Of a stretch of 64,000 nucleotides of DNA, positions 52,291 through 62,743 are shown piece after piece. The notes beneath the pieces are model-generated. The model was not told where the DNA came from and searched no databases. It saw only the letters and a list, made by a program, of their open reading frames with translations. This stretch comes from Rhodovulum marinum (GTDB lineage: Bacteria > Pseudomonadota > Alphaproteobacteria > Rhodobacterales > Rhodobacteraceae). Positions within the stretch are counted from its first letter, which is position 1. Each line of letters opens with the position of its first letter. The position numbers and the translations under genes were made by a program. Location: positions 1 through 64,000 of the forward strand of contig NZ_SLXP01000014.1 in NCBI RefSeq assembly GCF_004343075.1, given 5' to 3'.

Positions 52291-52307
52291 CCCGGCTTTG
52301 CCGGGCT
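52289..52307 (+). terminator. Perfect stem-loop after dnaN
   Basis: AGCCCGGC (52289-52296) and GCCGGGCT (52300-52307) form an 8-bp stem with a TTT loop that includes the last bases of the dnaN stop. No U run follows; instead the sequence GCCTCCGGCGGGGATATTTC begins, so it may be the head of a repeat rather than a simple terminator. Confidence 0.5.
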
Positions 52308-52341
52308 GCCTCCGGCGGGGATATTTCTGACCAGAAGAAGG
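52308..52341 (+). repeat. Candidate interspersed Rhodobacteraceae repeat between dnaN and recF
   Basis: The 30 bases starting GCCTCCGGCGGGGATATTTC and continuing to an AGAAGAAG end closely resemble a short motif I recall from many intergenic regions of Rhodobacteraceae genomes. Only one copy is in this window, so its repeated nature cannot be shown here. It may be joined to the preceding stem-loop. Confidence 0.45.
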
Positions 52342-52348
52342 GCGGGGG

Positions 52349-53461
52349 ATGCCCAGGCTGGCCCTGAAAGAGCTGACGCTCGCCCAGTTCCGCTCTCACG
52401 AACGCGCGCGGCTGGCCCTGGACGGGCGGCCGGTGGCGATTTTCGGTGCGAACGGGGCGGGCAAGACCAATCTGCTGGAGGCGGTTTCCCTGCTGTCGCC
52501 GGGGCGGGGCTTGCGGCGGGCCGCGGCCGAGGAAATGGCACGCGCCCCGGGCGGGCTGGGCTGGAAGGTCGCCGCGGTGCTCGAGTCGCTTTGGCAGGTG
52601 CACGAGGTCGAGACCTGGGCCGAACCCGGCGGCACGCGGCAGGTGCGGATCGACGGCAAGGCGGCGGCGCAGGTCGCACTGGGCCGGATCGCGCGGGTGC
52701 TGTGGCTGGTGCCGTCGATGGATCGGCTGTGGATCGAGGGCGCCGAGGGGCGGCGGCGGTTCTTGGACCGGATCGCGATGAGTTTTGAGCCCGGCCATGC
52801 CGAGGCGGTTCTGGCCTATGAAAAGGCGATGCGCGAGCGCAACCGCCTGCTGAAGGACGACGTCCGCGACGCCCATTGGTTTGCCGCGCTCGAGGGGCAG
52901 ATGGCCGAGGCCGGGGCCGCGATCGGCGCGAACCGGCGGGCGGCGCTGACCCGGCTGGAGGTCGCGCAGGCGCAGGGCGAGACGGCGTTTCCGCAGGCCG
53001 GGTTGGCCTTGGTCGGGCCGGAGGGTGCCGATCCCGAAACGCCCGAGGCGCTGGCCGAGGCGCTGGCCGAGGGGCGAGGGCGCGACCGGATGGCGGGGCG
53101 CACGCTGGCCGGGCCGCACCGGGTGGACCTGGACGCCGTGTTCGCCGCCAAGGGTGTGCCCGCCCGGCAAAGTTCGACCGGGGAGCAGAAGGCGTTGCTG
53201 ATTTCGCTGATCCTGGCCAATGCTCGTGCGCTGGCCGAGGATTTCGGGGCGCCGCCCTTGCTGTTGCTGGATGAGGTGGCCGCGCATCTGGATGCCGGGC
53301 GGCGCGCGGCGCTGTTCGACGAGATCTGCGTGCTGGGGGCGCAGGCCTGGATGACCGGCACCGGGGCGGAGTTGTTCGAGGCGTTGGGCGAGCGGGCGCA
53401 ATACCTGGAAGTGACCGAAACCGGCGGGACAAGCGCCGTTGTGGTAAGGGATACACCGTGA
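52349..53461 (+). CDS. recF: DNA repair protein RecF
   Basis: A 370-residue SMC-like ATPase that loads RecA at gaps. Walker A GANGAGKT at 33-40, signature STGEQKALLISLILANARAL, Walker B in LLLLDEVAAHLDAGRR. N-terminal LKELTLAQFRSHERARL is typical. Its TGA overlaps the next GTG start. Confidence 0.95.
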   Translation: MPRLALKELTLAQFRSHERARLALDGRPVAIFGANGAGKTNLLEAVSLLSPGRGLRRAAAEEMARAPGGLGWKVAAVLESLWQVHEVETWAEPGGTRQVRIDGKAAAQVALGRIARVLWLVPSMDRLWIEGAEGRRRFLDRIAMSFEPGHAEAVLAYEKAMRERNRLLKDDVRDAHWFAALEGQMAEAGAAIGANRRAALTRLEVAQAQGETAFPQAGLALVGPEGADPETPEALAEALAEGRGRDRMAGRTLAGPHRVDLDAVFAAKGVPARQSSTGEQKALLISLILANARALAEDFGAPPLLLLDEVAAHLDAGRRAALFDEICVLGAQAWMTGTGAELFEALGERAQYLEVTETGGTSAVVVRDTP

Positions 53462-54078
53462 CCGTGACACCGGGTGACCTGGCCCTTTACGCAGGTGCAT
53501 TGTTCGTCTTGTTCCTGACGCCCGGGCCGGTCTGGGTGGCGCTGACCGCGCGCGCCTTGTCGGGCGGCTTCAACGCGGCCTGGCCGCTGGCGCTGGGCGT
53601 GGTGGTGGGCGATGCGCTTTGGCCGCTTCTGGCGATCCTGGGCGTCAGCTGGGTGGTGTCGGTGTTCGACGGGTTTCTCGTGGTGCTGCGCTATGTGGCC
53701 AGCGCCGTCTTCCTGGCAATGGGCGTTTTGCTGATCCGGCATCCGGGCGCCTCGATCGCCGAGGACAGCCGGCTGACGCGGCCGGGCATGTGGGCGGGGT
53801 TCGTGGCGGGGCTTGCCGTGATCTTGGGCAACCCCAAGGCGATCCTGTTCTACATGGGGGTGTTGCCCGGGTTCTTTGACCTGTCGGGGATCGGGGCGCC
53901 CGACATCGCGGCCATCGTGGCGATTTCGATGGGCGTGCCGCTGATCGGGAACCTGTGTTTCGCGCTGTTCATCGACCGGGCGCGGCGTATCCTGACCTCG
54001 CCCAAGGCATTGAGGCGCACCAACCGGGTGGCGGGTGGTCTGCTGATCCTGGTCGGGCTGGTCATACCCTTTACCTGA
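53458..54078 (+). CDS. LysE/RhtB-family exporter
   Basis: A 206-residue membrane protein with about six hydrophobic stretches. LYAGALFVLFLTPGPVWVAL near the N-terminus with the TPGP motif, and FVAGLAVILGNPKAILFYMG, are the LysE/RhtB family marks; members export amino acids. Starts with GTG overlapping the recF stop (GTGA). The substrate is unknown. It sits between recF and gyrB, normally replication genes only. Confidence 0.85.
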   Translation: MTVTPGDLALYAGALFVLFLTPGPVWVALTARALSGGFNAAWPLALGVVVGDALWPLLAILGVSWVVSVFDGFLVVLRYVASAVFLAMGVLLIRHPGASIAEDSRLTRPGMWAGFVAGLAVILGNPKAILFYMGVLPGFFDLSGIGAPDIAAIVAISMGVPLIGNLCFALFIDRARRILTSPKALRRTNRVAGGLLILVGLVIPFT

Positions 54079-56574
<2,496 letters not shown>

Positions 56575-56612
56575 GCGCGGCTCGGACGGTTCCAATTTTA
56601 GCCATTCTTCAC

Positions 56613-56631
56613 GCGGCGCACCCGGCGCCGC
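56613..56631 (+). terminator. Stem-loop after gyrB
   Basis: GCGGCGC (56613-56619) and GCGCCGC (56625-56631) with a five-base loop, followed by GCGATTTTC. About 40 bases after the gyrB stop. The T run is short, so strength is uncertain. Confidence 0.5.
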
Positions 56632-56724
56632 GCGATTTTCGCCGGAATTCGGGCGGAACGATGGGGGCATGGACGTCCGGCACAGGACGGTGCCGGGCGT
56701 GATCGCAACCAGCGAGGACACGAC

Positions 56725-57003
56725 ATGGCCTGGACAATTCGCAAACCCTGCACCCGTGCCGAGGACGGCACGCTTCATTGCGGCGACAACGTCGCGATCG
56801 CTGTGATCGCGACGATCCTGATGGGACCGTTCGGAATGTTCTATTCCACGAAGACCGGGGCCATCGTGATGATCGTCCTGACCTTCCTTGTGGCGCTGCC
56901 GACGCTTGGTTTCGGTGTGCTGCTGACCCTGCCCCTCTGCGTTCTTTGGGCCGCGCTTGCCGCGCTGCGGAACGCGCCGCGCCAGCTTGTGCTTGCTGCC
57001 TGA
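56725..57003 (+). CDS. Small membrane protein, unknown function
   Basis: A 92-residue protein with a GAGGA site seven bases ahead. Two hydrophobic helices (VAIAVIATILMGPFGMFY and IVMIVLTFLVALPTLGFGVL, the second long enough to include a third turn) follow a Cys-containing N-terminus (KPCTRAEDGTLHCGD). I do not recognise the family. It lies between gyrB and the DUF808 gene. Confidence 0.6.
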   Translation: MAWTIRKPCTRAEDGTLHCGDNVAIAVIATILMGPFGMFYSTKTGAIVMIVLTFLVALPTLGFGVLLTLPLCVLWAALAALRNAPRQLVLAA

Positions 57004-57095
57004 CCCAGGCCCGCGCGCAGGCCGGGGCCGAAGCGCGTTGCTCCGGGCCGCCTAACGGGTATCTTGGGCCGAGGCTTGGCAACGGGGGACGGGAC

Positions 57096-58061
57096 ATGAG
57101 CGGACTTCTGGCGCTGCTCGACGACGTGGCGGCCATCGCCAAGGTGGCGGCGGCTTCGGTCGACGACGTGGTAGGCCAGGCCGTCAAGGCCTCGTCCAAG
57201 GCTGCCGGCGCGGTGATCGACGATGCCGCGGTCACGCCCAAATACGTGCACGGCTTTGCCGCCGACCGCGAAATTCCCATCGTCTGGAGCATCGCGCGCG
57301 GCTCGCTGTTCAACAAACTGGTGGTTTTGCTGCCGCTGGCGCTGTTGTTGTCGATCTTCGCGCCCTGGGCGATTGCGCCGCTTCTGATGTTGGGGGGGGC
57401 ATACCTGTGTTTCGAGGGGGCCGAGAAGGTTTGGCATGCGCTGTACCCGGCCGATCACCATGACGAAGACCTGTACCGCGAGAAACTGGCCGATGCGCAT
57501 CTCGAGGAGAAAAAGGTCAAGGGGGCGATCAAGACCGATTTCATCCTGTCGGCCGAGATCATGACGATCACCTTGTCCGCCCTGCCGACGGACCTGCCGT
57601 TCTGGATGGTGGCCGCGGCGCTGGCCCTGGCGGGCGTCATCATCACGGTCGCGGTTTACGGCGCCGTGGGCGTGATCGTGAAGGCCGATGACGCGGGCCT
57701 TGCCATGGCCGCAAAGGGCCGCCTGGCGGTCACGCGCAAGCTGGGCGTCGGGATCGTGCGCGGCATGCCCGGCTTCCTGAAGCTTCTGGTCGTCGTGGGG
57801 ACGGCGGCGATGATCTGGGTGGGCGGTTCGATCATCGTGCATGGGCTTTATGAGCTGGGTCTGAAAGCCCCCTATTCGGCGATCCATGATCTTGCTGTTG
57901 CCGTCGCCAACCGGGTGCCCGCCGCGGCCCGGGACGCCGTGGAATTGTGTGTGACGGCAGGGATCGACGGGCTGATCGGCCTGGCGCTGGGTGCGGTGCT
58001 GATCCCGGTGGTGAAATATGCAATCCTGCCGATAGCAGGGCTTTTCGCGCGCAAGGCGTGA
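57096..58061 (+). CDS. DUF808 family inner membrane protein (YedI-like)
   Basis: A 321-residue membrane protein. GLLALLDDVAAIAKVAAASV and SKAAGAVIDDAAVTPKYVHG at the N-terminus are the DUF808 hallmark; several membrane helices follow (LLPLALLLSIFAPWAIAPLL and others). Function is not known for the family. ATG at 57096 is the natural start; frames upstream are not protein-like. Confidence 0.88.
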   Translation: MSGLLALLDDVAAIAKVAAASVDDVVGQAVKASSKAAGAVIDDAAVTPKYVHGFAADREIPIVWSIARGSLFNKLVVLLPLALLLSIFAPWAIAPLLMLGGAYLCFEGAEKVWHALYPADHHDEDLYREKLADAHLEEKKVKGAIKTDFILSAEIMTITLSALPTDLPFWMVAAALALAGVIITVAVYGAVGVIVKADDAGLAMAAKGRLAVTRKLGVGIVRGMPGFLKLLVVVGTAAMIWVGGSIIVHGLYELGLKAPYSAIHDLAVAVANRVPAAARDAVELCVTAGIDGLIGLALGAVLIPVVKYAILPIAGLFARKA

Positions 58062-58231
58062 CGGCGTCAAGAGCCGGGCCGTGGCAGCGCACGGCGCGGC
58101 AACAAGTCGTTGTCCCAACTTCTATAGAGTGGTTGGCGTAGAACGATTTTTTGCAGCTTGACCTGTTCGGCACAGGCCGCCCGCTGCAACCGGGACCAGT
58201 GCCTTCCATGCCGCGCAAAAGGCGTTTCCCA

Positions 58232-58708
58232 ATGGCCCATCGCAACAGATCCCGATCCGGTACCAAGATGGCCGCGTTTCCCCTGCGCTGGAGCGCAGAT
58301 GGTGCGCTTCATGTTCTGCTGGTCTCGCCGCGCGGGTCGCGGCGTTGGTTGATGCCACGGGGCTGGTGGATGGACGAGCAAAAGTCCTGGAAGCTGGCCG
58401 AAATCGAGGCGCTGGAGCGAGCCGGGGCCATCGGTCATGTGGGGACCAACCCGATCGGCCGCTATTGCTATGACAAGGTGACGGCCCAGGGGGCCATCGT
58501 CGTCGTCGAGGTCGAAGTTTTCCCGATGGTGGTCGAACGGCTGCGCCGTGACTGGAAGAACCGCCGCACCCGCAAACGGCGTTGGTTCCACGTGCTCGAC
58601 GCGGCGGAGCATGTGCGCGAAGGCGATCTGGCCGAACTGTTGCGCAGTCTTGCCCCGAAACCTGCGCCGCGTACCGCGCTGGGGCGGCTTTTCTCGTGGT
58701 TCGACTGA
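58232..58708 (+). CDS. NUDIX hydrolase-like protein with altered box
   Basis: A 158-residue protein from ATG 58232, which has AAAAGG nine bases ahead. HVLLVSPRGSRRWLMPRGWW with MDEQKSWKLAEIEALERAGA corresponds to the NUDIX box region of the DIPP-type family that trims diphosphoinositol or diadenosine polyphosphates. The usual REUxEE reads IEALER: the first Arg and last Glu are replaced, so metal binding may be weakened. Basic C-terminal half (WKNRRTRKRRWF). Faces idi tail to tail. Confidence 0.65.
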   Translation: MAHRNRSRSGTKMAAFPLRWSADGALHVLLVSPRGSRRWLMPRGWWMDEQKSWKLAEIEALERAGAIGHVGTNPIGRYCYDKVTAQGAIVVVEVEVFPMVVERLRRDWKNRRTRKRRWFHVLDAAEHVREGDLAELLRSLAPKPAPRTALGRLFSWFD

Positions 58709-58774
58709 GCTACGGCCCACAGCCACCCGCGGCCGGGCCGGGCGACGGTTGGGCCGCCCGGCGGGGTTGTCGGC

Positions 58775-59305
58775 TTATGCCGGTGAAAGCGATCCGAAGA
58801 TGCGTTCGCGGTGCTGGTCGAGATAGATCCGCAGCCAGGGCGTATAGGCGTCGGGCTCGGCCTTTACCGCGCGGGCGAGGTCGTGCAGGTCGACCCATTT
58901 CACATCCATCACCTCGTCGGGGTTCAGGTCGATGCCCAGGTCGGGCCCGGCCGGGGCGACGAAAATGTCCACCACCTCGTGCTCGATCAGTCCGTTGCCG
59001 ACATCGGCGCGGTATTCCACCTGGTCGCGGTGGTCGAGCGTCAGTCCGGTGATCCCCAGTTCCTCGCGCAGCCGACGGGCGGCACAGGCTTCTTGCGGCT
59101 CGTCCCAGTGCGGATGCGTGCAGCAGGTGTTCGCCCACAGACCCGGCGTGTGATACTTGCCCAGCGCCCGGCGCTGCAGCAGCACCCGGTCGCCATCCAT
59201 CACGAACACCGAGATCGCCTTGTGGCGAAGGCCCTTCTGGTGGGCCTCAAGCTTTTCGACGGGGGTCAGTTCGCCGTTCACCCAGGCCGGGATCATCTCG
59301 CTCAT
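58775..59305 (-). CDS. idi: Isopentenyl-diphosphate delta-isomerase, type I
   Basis: A 176-residue enzyme that interconverts IPP and DMAPP, the precursors for the bacteriochlorophyll tail, carotenoids and quinones. WANTCCTHPHW holds the catalytic Cys (61 or 62), ARRLREELGI is the NUDIX helix and LIEHEVVDIF carries the catalytic Glu. It ends the photosynthesis operon and overlaps bchP by ATGA; the same place and length as in Rhodobacter capsulatus (ORF176). Confidence 0.95.
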   Translation of the reverse strand: MSEMIPAWVNGELTPVEKLEAHQKGLRHKAISVFVMDGDRVLLQRRALGKYHTPGLWANTCCTHPHWDEPQEACAARRLREELGITGLTLDHRDQVEYRADVGNGLIEHEVVDIFVAPAGPDLGIDLNPDEVMDVKWVDLHDLARAVKAEPDAYTPWLRIYLDQHRERIFGSLSPA

Positions 59306-60483
59306 GTGAACTGCGGCGAGACGAGGCCGGTCAGGTGCGCGACGTTCTTGATGCCGATCTTGAGATGGGCGAGCGGGCGCTTCTTCGTCAGCTTCTTGTT
59401 CATGTAGCTTTCGAAGGTCAGCGTCTGCACGTCCACGTCATGGCAGAGCGACACGAAGCGTTCGCGCCGTTCGTCGCTGTGGTAATAGGCGTCCTGCATG
59501 CTTTGCAGCGCGCGGAAGGTCATCTTGTGATCCTTCATGAACATCTGGCGCGCCAGCTTGAGGTCGGAGGCGCGCCCCGATGCCAGCGCCGCCGAGACCG
59601 CCATCGCGCCGATGCGCCCGCCATACATGGCGTAGTAGATGCCTTCGCCCGAACTCGGCGCCACGGTGCCCGCGGCGTCGCCCACCACGACCACGTCGCG
59701 GCCATTGTCCCACTTGTCCATGGGTTTCAGCGGGATCGGCGCGCCTTCTTTGCGGATCGTTTCGGCCTGGTCGAGGCCGGCCATCTTGCGCAGGTCGGCG
59801 GTGGCCTGTTTCAGGTCGAACCCGTCGACGCCCGTGCCCATGCCGACCGAGCAGGTATGCCCGTGCGGGAACACCCAGCCGTAGAAATCGGGGCTGATGC
59901 GCCCGTCATAGATCACGTCACAGCGGTTGGGCTGGTAATTGCCAACGGCCATCGGCGCGTCGATGATCTCGTGATAGGCGATCACATAGGGGATCTTGTC
60001 GCCGCCCGGCACCTCGGCGCGGGCCACGTCGGATCGTGCCCCGTCGGCGCCGATCACGAATTTCGTCTGAAGCCGCACCTCTTCCTTGGACTGCTTGTCG
60101 CGGAACACGAGGAAGGTCTTTTCTTCTTCGCGCTCGATCCGAAGGAAGGTGCCGGTGAACCGCGTGGCCCCGGCACGTTCGGCGCGGGCGCGCAGGAAGG
60201 GGTCGAAATCCTTGCGGTCGACCATGCCGACGAAGCCGTTCTCGATCGGGATGTCGACGAAGCGGCCCGAGGGCGAGATCATGCGCGCGGTGTCGATCTT
60301 GGCCACGAGTTGCTGGTCCTGGATGTCGAAATCCTTCATCAGGCGGGGCGGGATCGCGCCGCCGCAGGGCTTGATCCGCCCCTCGCGGTCGATCATGGCG
60401 ACCTTCTTGCCCGACCGGGCGAGGTCCTCGGCTGCCGTGGCCCCGGCGGGGCCGCCTCCAACGACGACGACGTCATAGATCAT
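59302..60483 (-). CDS. bchP: Geranylgeranyl reductase BchP
   Basis: A 393-residue FAD enzyme that reduces the geranylgeranyl tail of bacteriochlorophyll to phytyl. The dinucleotide fold VVVVGGGPAGATAAEDLA starts the protein; CGGAIPPRLMKDFDI and GDAAGTVAPSSGEGIYYAM are family blocks. ATG 60483 is preferred over GTG 60492 because GGGGGAG then lies eight bases ahead and the length matches known BchP. Confidence 0.94.
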   Translation of the reverse strand: MIYDVVVVGGGPAGATAAEDLARSGKKVAMIDREGRIKPCGGAIPPRLMKDFDIQDQQLVAKIDTARMISPSGRFVDIPIENGFVGMVDRKDFDPFLRARAERAGATRFTGTFLRIEREEEKTFLVFRDKQSKEEVRLQTKFVIGADGARSDVARAEVPGGDKIPYVIAYHEIIDAPMAVGNYQPNRCDVIYDGRISPDFYGWVFPHGHTCSVGMGTGVDGFDLKQATADLRKMAGLDQAETIRKEGAPIPLKPMDKWDNGRDVVVVGDAAGTVAPSSGEGIYYAMYGGRIGAMAVSAALASGRASDLKLARQMFMKDHKMTFRALQSMQDAYYHSDERRERFVSLCHDVDVQTLTFESYMNKKLTKKRPLAHLKIGIKNVAHLTGLVSPQFT

Positions 60484-60488
60484 GTGCT

Positions 60489-61778
60489 TCACTCCCCCGG
60501 GACAAGGCCCGCGTTCTCTGTTGTTGGTCGGTTGGAATCCATGATCCTCAGCGCCATCCAGGCGGACAGCACGAAGAGGATCGCCTCGGTCAGGAACACC
60601 GCGCCGAAGGCCGGTGCGTCGTCAATCATGGTGCGCATTGTGTCGGCCGCGGCCGCGCCCAGCAGGCCGCCGAACCCGGCGGCAATCGCCTGCGCCGCGC
60701 CCCAAAGGCCCATGCGCGTGCCCTCGCGTTCGCCGCGGCCTTCGCCGGCCAGCGCCATCATTGCGCTGATGGCCGCCACGGTGAACATGCCGTTGAAAAA
60801 GCCCATCAGGATCACCGCGGGCGTGAGCGGCAGGTGCGCGCCGTAATTGCCCATGGCGGCGATGGTGACCAGCGCCGTGGCCGAGCCCAGGCAACCCACT
60901 ATCACCCACGACCGAAGCGCGCCGATCCGCAACACGGAACTGCCGATGCCGACCACGATCATGCCCAGGAACACACCGCCATGCTGCGCCCCCGAAAGCT
61001 GGGTGGACTGGCCGGGCGTGAAGTCGAAGACCAGGCCGGAATAGGGCTCCAGGATCAGCTCCTGCATGAAATAGGCGGACATCGACAGGAACACGAACAG
61101 CGTGAAGATGCGCGCGCGGCGTTCGGCCCAGACCTCCTTGAAACCCTCCCAGAACGGCATCTCGTCGGGTTCGCGCCGGGCGACGACGCGTTTTTCCACG
61201 CCCCAGACGGCCAGCGTGGTCACGATCACCGCGCCGATGGTGACGGTGGCGACGATCTTCAGCAGCAGGGCGGGCGTATACGGGTCGAGGAAGGCGCCGA
61301 CCGTCCCGGCGGTGATCGCGATGCCCGCAATCATCATCAGCCAGGTGATGGTCGCCGCCGCCGCGCGCCGGTCGGGCGCGGTCGCCGTGGCCAGAAGCGC
61401 CAGCAGCGACGTGCCCGAGGCCGCGACGCCCACCCCGATCAGCGCATAGGCAAGGATCGAGATCGCGAGGCCGGCGAGGTGGTTGCCCTCCATCACCACG
61501 ACGCCCAGCGCGGCCGAGAAGCCGCCCAGCGCCAGAATGGCCATGCCGCCGATGATGAACCGGGTGCGCTGGCCCTTGGTGTCGGACAGAAAGCCCCAGC
61601 TGGGCCGGGTGATCTGGATCGCATAGTGCAGCCCGACCAGCAGGCCCGGCAGGATCGCGGGCAGCGCCAGTTCTACCACCATCAGCCGGTTCAGCGTCGA
61701 CGAGGTCAGCACCACGATGGCGCCAAGGCACATCTGCACCAGGCCAAGCCGGACGATCTGCAGCCAGGACAGGGTCAT
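60489..61778 (-). CDS. PucC/LhaA-family MFS protein (bch2-type, ORF428)
   Basis: A 429-residue membrane protein with about twelve hydrophobic segments. RPSWGFLSDTKGQRTRFIIG is the MFS loop 2-3 type motif. PucC/BCH2 proteins help assemble light-harvesting complexes or move pigment; gene order between bchG and bchP equals ORF428 of Rhodobacter. It overlaps bchG by ATGA and abuts bchP. Confidence 0.9.
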   Translation of the reverse strand: MTLSWLQIVRLGLVQMCLGAIVVLTSSTLNRLMVVELALPAILPGLLVGLHYAIQITRPSWGFLSDTKGQRTRFIIGGMAILALGGFSAALGVVVMEGNHLAGLAISILAYALIGVGVAASGTSLLALLATATAPDRRAAAATITWLMMIAGIAITAGTVGAFLDPYTPALLLKIVATVTIGAVIVTTLAVWGVEKRVVARREPDEMPFWEGFKEVWAERRARIFTLFVFLSMSAYFMQELILEPYSGLVFDFTPGQSTQLSGAQHGGVFLGMIVVGIGSSVLRIGALRSWVIVGCLGSATALVTIAAMGNYGAHLPLTPAVILMGFFNGMFTVAAISAMMALAGEGRGEREGTRMGLWGAAQAIAAGFGGLLGAAAADTMRTMIDDAPAFGAVFLTEAILFVLSAWMALRIMDSNRPTTENAGLVPGE

Positions 61779-62683
61779 CCGCCGGCCCCCAGCGTGCGGA
61801 TCGCGAAGGCCGAGATCATCATGCCCGAAACATACAGGACCACGCCGACGCCGTTATACCAGGGCGCCTTGCCCTTGGGATCCTTCATCATCACCGACAT
61901 GGCCCAGAACTGCACCAGCAGCACGGCCGCAACGCCCACCGCGTGGAACGGCCGGTCCCACAGCCAGAGCAGCGCGATCACGACCACCTGCGGCACTGCC
62001 ATCACGATGGAGGCCACCCACGCGGCCTTTTCGGGGCCAAGCGTGACAGGCAGGGAATTCACGCCGGTCTGCCGGTCTCCCTCCAGCGCCTTGAAATCGT
62101 TCAGTGTCATGATGCCATGCGCGCCGATGCCGTAAAGCAGCGCGATGACGACGACATAGATCGAGGGGGCACCCGCCGACAGCACCGCCGCGCCGGTGAA
62201 CCAGGGCAGCGATTCATAGGACAGGCCCACCAGCCCCGGCCCCCACCAGCCCGATTTTTTCAGGCGCACGGGTTCGGCCGAATAGGCCCAGGCCGCGGCG
62301 ACGCCGAGGATCGTGGCGACAAACCCCCAGGGGCCCAGTTGCCAGCCGACGAACAGCGCCAGAACGGACATGAACAATGCCTGGTACAGGCCCCAACGCC
62401 CCGGGATGCGGCCCGAGGGGATCGGCCGGTCGGGTTCGTTGATCGCGTCCACGTGGCGATCGCACCAGTCGTTCGCCGCCTGGCTCATGCCGCAGACGAT
62501 GGGGCCGGCCAGCACGATGCCCAGGATCACCAGGCCCGGCTTTTCCAGCGGCGACACGCCCGAGGACACGGTGCCGCACAGATAGGCCCACATCGGTGGG
62601 AACCATGTCACCGGATGCAGCACCGACAGCATGGCCGCAGGTTCCGGCAGCCGCCTTTGGGGAAGGTTCGAAATTTCCGTCAT
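61775..62683 (-). CDS. bchG: Bacteriochlorophyll synthase BchG
   Basis: A 302-residue UbiA-type prenyltransferase that esterifies bacteriochlorophyllide a with the C20 alcohol. The first Asp-rich motif lies in NDWCDRHVDAINEPDRPIPS and the second in LNDFKALEGDRQTG. Eight or nine membrane helices. ATG 62683 is taken as start on family alignment; ATG 62710 adds nine residues and has no ribosome site. First gene of bchG-ORF428-bchP-idi. Confidence 0.94.
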   Translation of the reverse strand: MTEISNLPQRRLPEPAAMLSVLHPVTWFPPMWAYLCGTVSSGVSPLEKPGLVILGIVLAGPIVCGMSQAANDWCDRHVDAINEPDRPIPSGRIPGRWGLYQALFMSVLALFVGWQLGPWGFVATILGVAAAWAYSAEPVRLKKSGWWGPGLVGLSYESLPWFTGAAVLSAGAPSIYVVVIALLYGIGAHGIMTLNDFKALEGDRQTGVNSLPVTLGPEKAAWVASIVMAVPQVVVIALLWLWDRPFHAVGVAAVLLVQFWAMSVMMKDPKGKAPWYNGVGVVLYVSGMMISAFAIRTLGAGG

Positions 62684-62743
62684 GTCTTCCGCATGCTCTC
62701 CTGTGCCCATCGCGGGGCGCGCGTTTCCACCCTGACCGGGGAC

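Noticed and set aside
62684-62743. PpsR binding site (TGT-N12-ACA) before bchG
   Set aside because: No matching pair with correct spacing was found in this gap.
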